Shown: positions 36,061-43,500, counted from the first letter of the stretch. The stretch: 43,500 bases of DNA from Gammaproteobacteria bacterium SG8_30 (GCA_001303245.1 LJNS01000006.1:1-43500), one strand, 5' to 3'. Numbers and translations are program-made. The notes: generated from the sequence alone by a model not told the origin.

Positions 36061-36762
36061 ATGGGCAGTGACAACCCGTATGGCATTCAGGCGCTCTGGA
36101 CCCAGAGCGACTATGTCGGCAAGGGCGTATTCGTGATCCTCGGCGTCATGTCGCTCTGGTCGTGGTGGGTGATGATCAACAAGTGGCTGGACCACCGCAG
36201 CCTGAAGAAGATCGCCGCCGACGCCGAAAAGAACTTCTGGAACTCGGCGTCGATGCAGGAGGGGATCAGCAAGCTCAAGGGCAAGGTGAACCCGTTCCGT
36301 GACATCGCCGAGGACGGCCTGCGGGCGGTCGAGCACCACAAGAAGCAGGTGAGGGACGTCACCGCGCAGATCGAGCTCGGCGACTGGATCGAGACGCACG
36401 TGCAGAAGCGCACCGACATGCTGCAGTCGAGCCTGCAGAGCGGCATGGTGGTGCTGGCGTCCGTCGGCGCGACGGCGCCTTTCGTCGGACTGTTCGGCAC
36501 CGTCTGGGGCATCTACCACGCGCTGATCAGCATCTCCATCGCCGGCCAGGCCTCGCTCGACAAGGTCGCGGGCCCGATCGGCGAGGCGCTGATCATGACG
36601 GCCATCGGTCTTGCCGTGGCCGTGCCGGCCGTGCTCGGCTTCAACGCGCTGACCCGCGGCAACAAGTCGCTCATCGAGCGCGTCAACTACTTCTCGCACG
36701 ACGTGCAGGCCGCGCTCGTGGCCGGCTCGCGTGTCGATGCGGGTGCGGCAGGGAGGAAGTAA
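36061..36762 (+). CDS. exbB: MotA/TolQ/ExbB proton channel family protein
   Basis: 233 residues with three membrane helices: one near residues 20-40 (KGVFVILGVMSLWSWWVMINKW), and two in the conserved proton-channel domain (GMVVLASVGATAPFVGLFGTVWGIYHAL and IGEALIMTAIGLAVAVPAVLGFNAL). ExbB forms the pentameric channel that energises TonB. AGAGGT precedes the ATG. It is separated from exbD by three bases and belongs to the tonB-exbB-exbD operon. Confidence 0.95.
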   Translation: MGSDNPYGIQALWTQSDYVGKGVFVILGVMSLWSWWVMINKWLDHRSLKKIAADAEKNFWNSASMQEGISKLKGKVNPFRDIAEDGLRAVEHHKKQVRDVTAQIELGDWIETHVQKRTDMLQSSLQSGMVVLASVGATAPFVGLFGTVWGIYHALISISIAGQASLDKVAGPIGEALIMTAIGLAVAVPAVLGFNALTRGNKSLIERVNYFSHDVQAALVAGSRVDAGAAGRK

Positions 36763-36765
36763 GCC

Positions 36766-37182
36766 ATGGCAGTCTCGGTTTCCGGCGACAGCTCGGACCC
36801 GATGGTCGAGCCGAACGTCATTCCGCTCGTCGACATCATGCTGGTGCTGCTGATCATCTTCATCATCACCATCCCGGTGATGACCCACGCCGTGAAGATC
36901 GATCTGCCGCGCGAGACCAACCAGCCGACCGTGACGAAGCCGGAGAACATCAATCTCTCGATCGACTTCGACGGCACGATCTACTGGAACGAGAGCATGA
37001 TCGATCACTCGACCCTGCTCAATTACATCCTCCAGGAGGCCGTGAAGGACCCGCAGCCGGAGGTTCACATCCGCGCCGACAAGCGCGTCCGCTACGAGTA
37101 CGTGGCCGACGTGCTTTTCAACCTGCAGCGAGGCGGCCTGATGAAAATCGGCTTCATCGCCGAGCCTCCGCCGTCCGGCTGA
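36766..37182 (+). CDS. exbD: ExbD/TolR biopolymer transport protein
   Basis: 138 residues. The single membrane helix NVIPLVDIMLVLLIIFIITIPVM carries the essential Asp in PLVD; the rest is a periplasmic domain (VHIRADKRVRYEYVADVLFNLQRGGLMKIGFI). AGGGAGGAAG lies upstream. There is only one exbD, whereas Xanthomonas has exbD1 and exbD2. The strong terminator at 37219 ends the operon. Confidence 0.96.
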   Translation: MAVSVSGDSSDPMVEPNVIPLVDIMLVLLIIFIITIPVMTHAVKIDLPRETNQPTVTKPENINLSIDFDGTIYWNESMIDHSTLLNYILQEAVKDPQPEVHIRADKRVRYEYVADVLFNLQRGGLMKIGFIAEPPPSG

Positions 37183-37218
37183 GTTCCGCCGGCCGTTACG
37201 CAAACATCCCTACTCGAT

Positions 37219-37246
37219 GGGCCCGCTCCAGCGGGCCCTTTTTTTT
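37219..37246 (+). terminator. Rho-independent terminator after exbD
   Basis: GGGCCCGC (37219-37226), loop TCCA and GCGGGCCC (37231-37238), followed by eight T residues (37239-37246). One of the clearest terminators in the window. Confidence 0.92.
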
Positions 37247-37381
37247 CGTTCATGCGGACCGGTGCGACGGCGCGGGAATCCCGGCTGAACGGCAGCTGAA
37301 CGGCGGCGCATGTGAGGGGTATTTCTGGAGTTCCGGAACCTTCGGGAGTCGGCCCGGTCTTCCGACAGTACGGGGACGCAG

Positions 37382-37411
37382 AAGACACGAGGGGGTCTTA
37401 TGGGGTATAAA
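37382..37411 (+). promoter_or_regulatory. Promoter of the first TPR gene
   Basis: AAGACA (37382-37387), an 18-bp spacer and TATAAA (37406-37411), 58 bp before the ATG at 37470. The -10 box is strong and the region after the upstream terminator is otherwise empty. Confidence 0.6.
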
Positions 37412-37469
37412 AGTGGGTTTACGTTTTCGGGCCGGATCGAAGCCGGCACATCTGCGAGGTGACCAAGAC

Positions 37470-38756
37470 ATGACCTATCCGACGAGGCTGTCGGCGATCC
37501 TGCTCGGCGTGGCGGTGTGCCTCGGCGCACAGGTGGCGATCACGCCTGCGAAGGCGGCCGAGTCCGGCGAGGAAGCACAGCGCGAGCCTGAGTACAGCAA
37601 GGCATTCCGGAAACAGGCCGGCAAGATCCAGAAGAGCGTCCAGGACCAGGACTGGGAACAGGCCCTCGAAGGCATCGACAAGCTGATGCAGGAAGAAGGC
37701 CTGACGCCCGACGACTTGCAGGTGCTCTATAGCTGGCGCCTCGCGGGGCTGCAGGCCACGGGCCAGCGGGAGGCTTTCATGGCCGCCATCGAGTCGTATC
37801 TGGACGGCGGACACGCCCGGCCGGACCAGATCGGCCCGATGAACCAGCAGCTAGCGGCCTGGTACAACAGTCAGAAGGACATGGAAAAGACGCTGCTGCA
37901 CTACCGCCGGTTCGTGGATGCGACCGAGGACCTGACCGCCCAGGAGATGGACACGATGGGGCGCCTGTACCTGCAGGCAGGCGACGAGCCGCAGGGCGTG
38001 GAGTGGCTGCAGCGGGCGATCGACACGGCCAAGGCGGCGGGGGAGAAACCCGCGGAGGTCTGGTTCCAGCTGCTCGATCGGTCCTTCGTGGACATGGAAG
38101 ACGGCACGAGGCGTCTCGCCAACCTGGAGAGGTTGGTCGCCTACTACCCGAAGCCCGAGTACTACAGCCGCGTTCTGGCGCTCTACTCGCAGGCAACCGA
38201 CGATGACCGGCTCGTCATGTTGAACGCCTACCGCCTGGCGCTCGAGGATGCCGGCCTCGAGACGGTCGGGCAGTACCTGAACTACGCCGATCACGCCCTC
38301 GTGCTCGGGAGTCCGGGCGAGGCGGCCCGCGCGCTGCAGCACGGCATGGACGCGGGCATCGTCCCTTCCGAGGGCTCCAACCAGCAGACCCTCAAGGACG
38401 CACAGACCGCGGCCGCCACGGATCGGAAGAACCTGCCGAAGGACGCCGAGACGGCGGCCAAGAATGCCAAGGGAGAGATCGCCGTCAAGGTGGGCCTGGG
38501 CTTCTACAGCGTCGGAGACTGGGAGCGGGCCGTCGAGCTGGTCAGGCTGGGCCTGGAGAAGGGAGGGGTCCAGCGCCTCGATGATGCGAACCTGCTGCTC
38601 GGTGCAGCGCTCGTGCAGCTCGGTCGCTACGACGAGGCGCGGGACGCGTTCGCAGCAGCCGCTGCGGCATCCGGCAGCAGTGCCTACATGGCCCGGGTGG
38701 CCGGGCTTTGGGCGGCTTATGTCGACCGCAAGGCAGGCGGCACCGCCGAGGGCTGA
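37470..38756 (+). CDS. Secreted tetratricopeptide-repeat protein (TPR paralog 1)
   Basis: 428 residues. Residues 1 to about 29 are a Sec signal peptide (LSAILLGVAVCLGAQVAITPAKAA). The mature protein is almost all helical TPR-like repeats: WEQALEGIDKLMQEE, KTLLHYRRFVDA, LYLQAGDEPQGVEWLQRAIDTAK and, at the end, DWERAVELVRLGLEKGG...LLLGAALVQLGRYDEARDAFAAAA. It should act as a periplasmic scaffold. The ATG has GAGGTGA upstream. It follows the tonB-exbBD terminator with its own promoter and is paralogous to the next gene. A link to TonB-dependent transport is inferred from position. Confidence 0.87.
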   Translation: MTYPTRLSAILLGVAVCLGAQVAITPAKAAESGEEAQREPEYSKAFRKQAGKIQKSVQDQDWEQALEGIDKLMQEEGLTPDDLQVLYSWRLAGLQATGQREAFMAAIESYLDGGHARPDQIGPMNQQLAAWYNSQKDMEKTLLHYRRFVDATEDLTAQEMDTMGRLYLQAGDEPQGVEWLQRAIDTAKAAGEKPAEVWFQLLDRSFVDMEDGTRRLANLERLVAYYPKPEYYSRVLALYSQATDDDRLVMLNAYRLALEDAGLETVGQYLNYADHALVLGSPGEAARALQHGMDAGIVPSEGSNQQTLKDAQTAAATDRKNLPKDAETAAKNAKGEIAVKVGLGFYSVGDWERAVELVRLGLEKGGVQRLDDANLLLGAALVQLGRYDEARDAFAAAAAASGSSAYMARVAGLWAAYVDRKAGGTAEG

Positions 38757-38777
38757 TGGCTTCGTTCGACGGCTATC

Positions 38778-38786
38778 TGGTATAAG
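38778..38786 (+). promoter_or_regulatory. Extended -10 promoter of the second TPR gene
   Basis: TGGTATAAG carries a TGn extension before TATAAG (38781-38786). The -35 region 18 bp upstream (TGGCTT) is weak, as is common for extended -10 promoters. It lies 58 bp before the GTG at 38845. Confidence 0.5.
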
Positions 38787-38844
38787 TTTGGCCGCGGGAA
38801 CCGCGCCGCCAGGAGCGGTCCGGCATGCGAAGGAGACCGACAAG

Positions 38845-40092
38845 GTGTTGATTCGTAAATTGAGTGCCCCATTGCTGGCTTCGGCGTTGGCGCTGGCGAC
38901 GGGTGCAATCGTGACCGCCCTTCTGCCCGCGCCCGCCGTGGCTCAGGAGCGGCAGAACGGCTGGCGCAAGGAGACGGCCGAGAAGGCTCAGGCCGCCCAG
39001 GCGGCGGGCCAGAAGGGCGACTTCAAGGAAGCGATCCGCCTCATCAAGGAGGCCAAGGCGATGGGTTCGCTCTCCCCGCAGGAGGAGCAGACCCTCAATG
39101 AGCTGTTGATCTGGGCCGCGAGCAGCGCCCGGGACTACCAGCTGCTCGAGAAGACCATCGAGGAGCGCATCGCGACCGGCCGCGTCAAGGGTGCGGACCT
39201 GGTCAAGAAGCTCGATGTCCTGTCCAAGACCTATTTCACGACGCGTGACTACGCCAAGGCGGCCGACGCCGCCGAGCGCCTGATCCAGGCCCGCGGCTCG
39301 GCGACCGCTGACGACCTGGTGCTACTGGGCCAATCGCAGTTCCTCGTGAAGAACTACGCTGGTGCCGCGAAGACGCTGGAGATGGCCTATCCGGCCGCGC
39401 GCCGTGCGGGGAAGCCGGTCAAGACGCAGGTCCAGATCCTCGAGACGCTCAATGCGGCGCACTACGAGCTCGGCAACGAGCGCAAGCGGGTCGAGACCCT
39501 CCACCAGCTCATGCTGGTGCAGCCCAAGACCAGCGTCTTCGAGCAGCTCGTGAGCCAGTACCAGAAGGAGCAGCTCGATTCCGTCGGCATGATCAACCTG
39601 TTCCGCCTCGGGGCGGAAGAGAACGTATTGGCCAAGGACCACTACGGCAAGTACGCGGACGCCGCCCTCGACCTGCTGAGCCCTGGCGAGGCAGTGGCCA
39701 TGATCGAGAAGGGCATGGCAGCCGGCGGCATCAAGAACGACGATCGGAACAGCCGCCTGCTCGCCGACTCGAAGAAGCAGGTGGAGAGCCTGAGGGCCAA
39801 CCTGTCGCAACAGGAGGCAGAGGCCAGGGCAATTCCGACGGGCGAGTCGGAGGCCAAGCTCGCGACGACGCTGTACACGCTCGGTGAGTACCAGAAGGCT
39901 GTGGACGCGGCCAAGAGGGCGCTCGACAAGGGCAAGCTGAGCCGGCCCGACAGCGTTCAAATGCTACTCGGCGTCTCGCTGATGAAGATCAAAAAGAAGC
40001 AGGAGGCCAGAACGGCCTTCCAGGCCGCCGCCAAGTCGAACCCGAAGATCGAGGGCGTGGCTGACTTGTGGGACGACTACGCGGCGAGCTGA
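38845..40092 (+). CDS. Secreted tetratricopeptide-repeat protein (TPR paralog 2)
   Basis: 415 residues from a GTG with AGGAG nine bases upstream. Residues 1 to about 34 form a signal peptide (LLASALALATGAIVTALLPAPAVAQ). The rest is TPR-like: GDFKEAIRLIKEAKAMG, RDYAKAADAAERLIQARG, KNYAGAAKTLEMAYPAARRAG and GEYQKAVDAAKRALDKGKL...MLLGVSLMKIKKKQEARTAFQAAAKSNP. Its C-terminal third aligns block by block with TPR paralog 1 (SPGEA..., GDW/GEYxxAV, LLLGxxL, VAxLWxxY), so the two arose by tandem duplication. The terminator at 40120 follows. Confidence 0.87.
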   Translation: MLIRKLSAPLLASALALATGAIVTALLPAPAVAQERQNGWRKETAEKAQAAQAAGQKGDFKEAIRLIKEAKAMGSLSPQEEQTLNELLIWAASSARDYQLLEKTIEERIATGRVKGADLVKKLDVLSKTYFTTRDYAKAADAAERLIQARGSATADDLVLLGQSQFLVKNYAGAAKTLEMAYPAARRAGKPVKTQVQILETLNAAHYELGNERKRVETLHQLMLVQPKTSVFEQLVSQYQKEQLDSVGMINLFRLGAEENVLAKDHYGKYADAALDLLSPGEAVAMIEKGMAAGGIKNDDRNSRLLADSKKQVESLRANLSQQEAEARAIPTGESEAKLATTLYTLGEYQKAVDAAKRALDKGKLSRPDSVQMLLGVSLMKIKKKQEARTAFQAAAKSNPKIEGVADLWDDYAAS

Positions 40093-40119
40093 CGACGCGG
40101 CGTCGACTGAAACGACCCG

Positions 40120-40155
40120 ACGGCCGGGCGCGTGCGCGACCCGGCCGTATTTTTG
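40120..40155 (+). terminator. Rho-independent terminator after the TPR genes
   Basis: ACGGCCGGG (40120-40128) and CCCGGCCGT (40140-40148) form a 9-bp stem with an 11-base loop, followed by ATTTTTG. Confidence 0.85.
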
Positions 40156-40181
40156 TCCGACCCGGCGGCGCCGGTGCGGTT

Positions 40182-40535
40182 CTAGCCCTGCTTGAGTTCG
40201 GCGATGATCCGGGTGATTTCAGGCATGTCGGCGGCCGGGGCCAGCGACGTGCCCTCCGGGGTCAGCACGCGGAACAGTCTCTCGATCGTCCCGCGGCGCC
40301 GCGCCGCGCGCTCGGCCGTTGCGGCTTCGTCAGGAACGAAGCCCGCCACTTCCCCGGGTGCCAGGATGTCACGAGCGACCAGCAGGCGCTCCAGTGCATC
40401 GATGCGGTCCCATGCCACGGACAACTCGCCGGCCAACGCCAGGAGCACGGCGTACAGCTGATCGATGGCCGGGTCGTCGAAGAAGTAGGGCCTCTCGCCG
40501 CTCGCGCGCCGCGGAATGTCGTCTGGCGTGCCCAT
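40182..40535 (-). CDS. Hypothetical protein, small, all-helical
   Basis: 117 residues from the ATG at 40535 (GGGGGG nine bases upstream; an in-frame ATG at 40544 is the alternative). It begins MGTPDDIPRRASGERPYFFDDPAIDQLYAVLLALAGELSVAWDRIDALERLL and ends ADMPEITRIIAELKQG. It appears helical and cytoplasmic, without signal peptide or membrane segment. The pattern VAWDRIDALERLL suggests a coiled-coil pairing helix. I do not recognise it. It starts 19 bp after the isochorismatase-family gene on the same strand and probably shares its transcript with the CoA-transferase gene upstream. Confidence 0.75.
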   Translation of the reverse strand: MGTPDDIPRRASGERPYFFDDPAIDQLYAVLLALAGELSVAWDRIDALERLLVARDILAPGEVAGFVPDEAATAERAARRRGTIERLFRVLTPEGTSLAPAADMPEITRIIAELKQG

Positions 40536-40554
40536 TCGTTCCATCCCCCCGATG

Positions 40555-41214
40555 TCAGCCGTGCGACTGGCCGGCCGGCAGCGCGCCGAGATAGGACTCG
40601 GCGTCTTCCAGAGCGACGACCTCCGCGTACTTGGCCTGAAGGTCGAACAGGTTCGCCTCGTGCGGCTCGGGCGCCCGATCGCCGACCGCCTCGCGAACCA
40701 CGAGCGGGACGAACCCGTGCTGACAGCAGTCCACGGCACTGGCCCGGATGCATCCGCTGGTGGAGACGCCGGCGATCAGCAGCGTGTCACGTCCCAGCGC
40801 AGTCAGGGTCGAGGCCAGGCTCGTGCCGAAGAACGCGCTCGCGTACTGCTTGGTGATCACGGTTTCGCCTTCGGCCGGCTCCAGGCCCTCGGCAAACGCA
40901 GCCAGTTCAGGATGTCGTCCGCGCTCGAAGCAGGCGAGCGCCGGCACCTTGCGGAAGAACACGCCACCGTTGCGCCCACCGACGTCGAACTCGACGTTGG
41001 TGTGCAGCACCGGGATGCCGGCTTGCCTCGCGGCGCGGAGCAGCCGGACCGCTGCGCGACGAGCGTTCTCGCAACCGGTGCCCCCGTAGAGTGGCGAGTC
41101 CTCCACCAGATAGGCACGGACGAAGTCGATCACCAGCAGGGCAGGACGCAGGCCCGGTGCCAGCCGCCGCGTAAAGCCACCGCGCGCGTAGTTGTCGGTC
41201 AGGGACTCACTCAC
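40555..41214 (-). CDS. Isochorismatase-family hydrolase (N-carbamoylsarcosine amidase-like)
   Basis: 219-residue cysteine hydrolase. The triad is visible as D30 (LLVIDFVRAY), K122 (VITKQYASAFFGT) and C155 (VSTSGCIRASAVDCCQHGF), the last preceded by the usual cis-peptide region. The SGCIRASAVD form and VRAYLVEDSPLYGG are closest to N-carbamoylsarcosine amidase and related amidohydrolases. The GTG at 41214 lies 10 bp after the CaiB-type stop. Substrate probably an amide or ureido compound; not determinable from sequence. Confidence 0.9.
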   Translation of the reverse strand: MSESLTDNYARGGFTRRLAPGLRPALLVIDFVRAYLVEDSPLYGGTGCENARRAAVRLLRAARQAGIPVLHTNVEFDVGGRNGGVFFRKVPALACFERGRHPELAAFAEGLEPAEGETVITKQYASAFFGTSLASTLTALGRDTLLIAGVSTSGCIRASAVDCCQHGFVPLVVREAVGDRAPEPHEANLFDLQAKYAEVVALEDAESYLGALPAGQSHG

Positions 41215-41224
41215 GGCGTGCCAC

Positions 41225-42433
41225 TCATATCACCTTGCGCGAGCGCAACTGTTCGTAGCGCTCGCGGTCGATACCGAGCAGCTGGAGGTACACCTCCTCG
41301 TTGTGCTGCCCCAGCGCCGGCGATGCGGCGCGGATGGTTCCCGGGGTCTCGGACAGCTTCGGCGCGATGTTCTGCATGCGGAGCTTCCCGAAGTGCGGAT
41401 GGTCAATGGTGACGATCGCATTGCGGGCCGAAAAGTGCGGGTCCTCCAGCATCTCCGGGGCCCGGTAGATCTGCCCGGCGGGAACGCCGTGCTTGTCCAT
41501 CAGGTCCAGCACCTGCCTCGTCGTCAGCGTCCGGGTCCAGTCGCCGATCAGGTCGTCCAGCTCCCGCTGGTTGGCGCCGCGCGCCTGATGACTGTCGTAA
41601 CGGGGGCTGGCTGGCAGTTCGGGCCGCTGCATGGCCTCGCAGAGCCGGCCGAAGACCGTGTCCTGGTTCGCGGCGATGAGCACCAGCCCGTCCTGCGTCG
41701 GGTAGACGTTCGAGGGCGCCACGTTGGGCAGGATGGCCCCGGTTCGCTCACGGATGTGACCGGTCTTGTCGTACTCCGTAATGAGCGACTCCATCATGTT
41801 GAGGACCGCCTCGTAGATCGCCGAGTCGACCACCTGGCCACGACCGGTCTTCTCGCGATAATGAAGCGCCGACAGCGCTCCCACGGCTGCAAAGGTCGCC
41901 GCCAACGAATCACCGATGGAGATTCCCATGCGCGAGGGGGCTGTCGACGGGTCACCTACTACGTAGCGCAATCCCCCCATGGCCTCTCCGATGGCACCGA
42001 AGCCCGCCTGGCGAGAATACGGCCCCGTCTGGCCGAATCCGGAGACCCGAATCATGATCAGCCGGGGATTGATGGACGACAATTCGCTCCAGCCGAGGCC
42101 CCACTTCTCCATGGTGCCGGGGCGGAAGTTCTCCAGCACGAAGTCGGCCTTCTTCACCAGGTCCCGCAGGAGCTCCTGCCCCTCCGTCTGGCGCAGGTCC
42201 AGCGTGACCGCCTTCTTGTTGCGGGCGACCACCGGCCACCATAGCGACGGCTCGCCCTGCTTCTGCCGTCCCCAGACTCTCATCGGGTCGCCCTGGTTCG
42301 GCGGCTCCACCTTGATGACCTCCGCGCCCATGTCCCCCAGGATCTGTCCGCAGAAGGGCCCGGCCAGCAGCGTGCCCATCTCGATCACGCGCAGGTCTGA
42401 CAGAGGCCCGTTCTTGAAACTGGTGTCGGCCAT
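41225..42433 (-). CDS. CaiB/BaiF (class III) CoA-transferase
   Basis: 402 residues. Features of formyl-CoA transferase-like enzymes are LRVIEMGTLLAGPFCGQILGDMGAEVIKVEPP, the KKAVTLDLR segment, FVLENFRPGTMEKWGLGW and the catalytic Asp D175 in GISIGDSLAATFAAVGAL. It moves CoA between a carboxylic acid and an acyl-CoA. AAGGAAG lies upstream of the ATG. Divergent from the HMG-CoA lyase-type gene across a gap with two identical palindromic sites, so the two are probably co-regulated in catabolism of an organic acid. Confidence 0.94.
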   Translation of the reverse strand: MADTSFKNGPLSDLRVIEMGTLLAGPFCGQILGDMGAEVIKVEPPNQGDPMRVWGRQKQGEPSLWWPVVARNKKAVTLDLRQTEGQELLRDLVKKADFVLENFRPGTMEKWGLGWSELSSINPRLIMIRVSGFGQTGPYSRQAGFGAIGEAMGGLRYVVGDPSTAPSRMGISIGDSLAATFAAVGALSALHYREKTGRGQVVDSAIYEAVLNMMESLITEYDKTGHIRERTGAILPNVAPSNVYPTQDGLVLIAANQDTVFGRLCEAMQRPELPASPRYDSHQARGANQRELDDLIGDWTRTLTTRQVLDLMDKHGVPAGQIYRAPEMLEDPHFSARNAIVTIDHPHFGKLRMQNIAPKLSETPGTIRAASPALGQHNEEVYLQLLGIDRERYEQLRSRKVI

Positions 42434-42495
42434 GGCGGTCTTCCTTGCAGCAGAGGAAACACAGGTTCCCCGGAGCCGGGGACTGCGGCATTTCG

Positions 42496-42506
42496 TGTAT
42501 ACAATC
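42496..42506. promoter_or_regulatory. Operator candidate 1 (GntR-type)
   Basis: TGTATACAATC, containing the perfect palindrome TGTATACA; the minus strand reads GATTGTATACA. The form N-TGTnnACA-N matches GntR/FCD-type sites. It overlaps the -10 of the CoA-transferase promoter. Confidence 0.6.
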
Positions 42507-42524
42507 GCCCCTTGGGGGCGTCAA
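42496..42524 (-). promoter_or_regulatory. Promoter of the CoA-transferase operon
   Basis: On the minus strand TTGACG (42524-42519), a 17-bp spacer and TATACA (42501-42496). The -10 box lies inside a TGTATACA palindrome, so a bound repressor would block it. The spacer also holds a GCCCC-TTG-GGGGC inverted repeat. Confidence 0.7.
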
Positions 42525-42558
42525 GGAGCCTGGCAAGGGTGGGAAAGGAAGGTCGGGC

Positions 42559-42569
42559 TGTATACAATC
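42559..42569. promoter_or_regulatory. Operator candidate 2 (GntR-type)
   Basis: A second identical TGTATACAATC, 63 bp from the first and 36 bp before the HMG-CoA lyase-type start. It overlaps a possible TATACA -10 box for that gene, whose -35 is not clear. Confidence 0.6.
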
Positions 42570-42604
42570 TGGACATACCGTCACTGACGCCGGAGAACCC
42601 GATC

Positions 42605-43500
42605 GTGCGGCCGGAGCAGGTGGAAATCGTCGAGGTCGGTCCCCGCGACGGACTGCAGAACGAGTCGACCGTCTTCCCGACGGAGGCCAAAGTCGAGTTC
42701 ATCGAGCGCGTGGTGGCCGCGGGAACGCGGCGGGTCGAGGTCACGAGTTTCGTCAACCCCAAGCGTGTCCCGCAGATGGCCGATGCGGAGGAGGTGCTCA
42801 AGCGCCTGCCGCGGTCTCAGGGCGTCTATTACGTAGGCCTGGTGCTCAACCGTCGCGGGTTCGACCGCGCCGCCGCAGCGGGCTGCAACGAGATCGGGAT
42901 GGCGGTCGTCGCAAGCGACACCTTCAACCAGCGCAACCAGGGCGTCACGACGGAGGAGTCCGTCAAGGCGTGGCTGGACATCGCGGCGGCGGCGCATGCG
43001 GCGGGAATCCGGCCGCAGGTCACGGTGTCGGCGGCGTTCGGCTGCCCGTTCGAGGGCGAGATCGCCCCGGAGAGGGTCGTCGAGGTAGCGCTGCGGGTGG
43101 CGGACGGCAGTCCGTGCGAGATCGCCATCGCGGACACCATCGGAGTGGGAGTGCCCAGTCAGGTCACCGACCTTCTGGGGCGACTTCGCCAGGCCCTCCC
43201 GGGCATGCCTCTGCGTTGCCACTTCCACAACACCCGCAACACGGGCCTGGCCAATGCCTACGCGGCGGTCGAGGCGGGGGCAACCGTGCTCGACGCAAGC
43301 GTGGGCGGCATCGGCGGATGCCCGTTCGCGCCCGCTGCGACCGGCAACATCCCGACGGAGGACCTGCTGTACATGCTGGAGAGGATGGGGGTCCGGACGG
43401 GCGTCGACCTCGAGCAGACGATCGCCACCGGTCGCTGGCTCCAGGACCGCCTCGGGCGCCCCGTTCCCGGGATGCTGGTGAAGGCAGGATCGTTTCCAGC
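42605..43500 (+). CDS. Hydroxymethylglutaryl-CoA lyase-type protein, C-terminus outside the window
   Basis: 298 codons are visible from a GTG at 42605 with GGAG nine bases upstream; no stop occurs before the right edge, where the family (about 300 residues) should nearly be complete. Segments VEIVEVGPRDGLQNE, VTSFVNPKRVPQMADAEEV, CHFHNTRNTGLANAYAAVEAGATVLDASVGGIGGCPFAPAATGNIPTEDLLYML are those of the HMG-CoA lyase family, including the metal-binding HFHNT and the active-site Cys loop GIGGCPFAPAATGN. Such enzymes cleave HMG-CoA at the end of leucine catabolism, or related 3-hydroxy-3-methylacyl-CoAs. The neighbouring CoA-transferase fits a route for activating such acids. Confidence 0.92.
   Translation, partial: MRPEQVEIVEVGPRDGLQNESTVFPTEAKVEFIERVVAAGTRRVEVTSFVNPKRVPQMADAEEVLKRLPRSQGVYYVGLVLNRRGFDRAAAAGCNEIGMAVVASDTFNQRNQGVTTEESVKAWLDIAAAAHAAGIRPQVTVSAAFGCPFEGEIAPERVVEVALRVADGSPCEIAIADTIGVGVPSQVTDLLGRLRQALPGMPLRCHFHNTRNTGLANAYAAVEAGATVLDASVGGIGGCPFAPAATGNIPTEDLLYMLERMGVRTGVDLEQTIATGRWLQDRLGRPVPGMLVKAGSFP

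Overview
The window is a gene-dense, GC-rich, entirely chromosomal segment of a gammaproteobacterium, most likely from the Xanthomonadales/Nevskiales/Steroidobacterales side of the class. The pointers are a fused aspartokinase/diaminopimelate decarboxylase (LysAC), fused HisB and HisIE enzymes, a TrpR-like regulator heading a nine-enzyme-domain his operon that ends in a DUF6116-type membrane protein, a metX-metB pair behind an S-box (SAM) riboswitch, and a TonB-ExbB-ExbD locus followed by secreted TPR proteins. I see no tRNA or rRNA gene, phage, insertion sequence or CRISPR array.

Layout. 1-2.6 kb: start of an aldehyde dehydrogenase, a frameshifted Lrp/AsnC regulator divergent from alanine dehydrogenase (ald), then pdxH. 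2.6-9.3 kb: acyl-CoA catabolism. A DmdC-like acyl-CoA dehydrogenase diverges from an SDR - histidine phosphatase - acyl-CoA dehydrogenase - APH-type kinase - TauE/SafE transporter series; the kinase/dehydrogenase pair is a split version of the eukaryotic ACAD10/ACAD11 fusion and suggests 4-hydroxyacyl-CoA breakdown. 9.3-14.7 kb: a small secreted six-cysteine protein, a DUF62 SAM hydrolase, a small acidic protein, lysAC and an MFS transporter. 14.7-22.4 kb (minus strand): a compact operon trpR-like - hisG-D-C-B-H-A-F-IE - DUF6116, nearly every junction overlapping, driven by a promoter whose spacer holds a TrpR-type palindrome. 22.4-24.9 kb: promoter, SAM riboswitch, metX-metB. 24.9-31.0 kb (minus strand): ilvC-leuA-leuC-leuD-leuB behind a classical leucine attenuator (promoter, Leu-rich leader peptide, antiterminator, terminator). 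31.0-35.1 kb: M17 leucyl aminopeptidase, EamA exporter, ilvD. 35.1-40.2 kb: tonB, exbB, exbD, two paralogous secreted TPR proteins, terminators. 40.2-43.5 kb: a small unknown protein, an isochorismatase-family hydrolase and a CaiB/BaiF CoA-transferase divergent from an HMG-CoA lyase-type gene that runs off the right edge, with two identical palindromic sites exactly 63 bp apart between them.

The core theme is amino-acid biosynthesis (His, Met, Lys, Leu/Ile/Val) in which each operon has a different control device: repressor operator (his), SAM-sensing RNA (met), translation-coupled attenuation (ilv-leu), and perhaps alternative hairpins (lys). The best candidates for something undescribed are the TrpR-like/his operator, the ilvC-leu attenuator, an ATT start codon for hisF, the mirror-symmetric six-cysteine secreted protein, the split ACAD10/11-like operon, and the tandem TPR proteins attached to TonB-ExbBD. 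All functions are read from sequence by eye; nothing was checked by database search.
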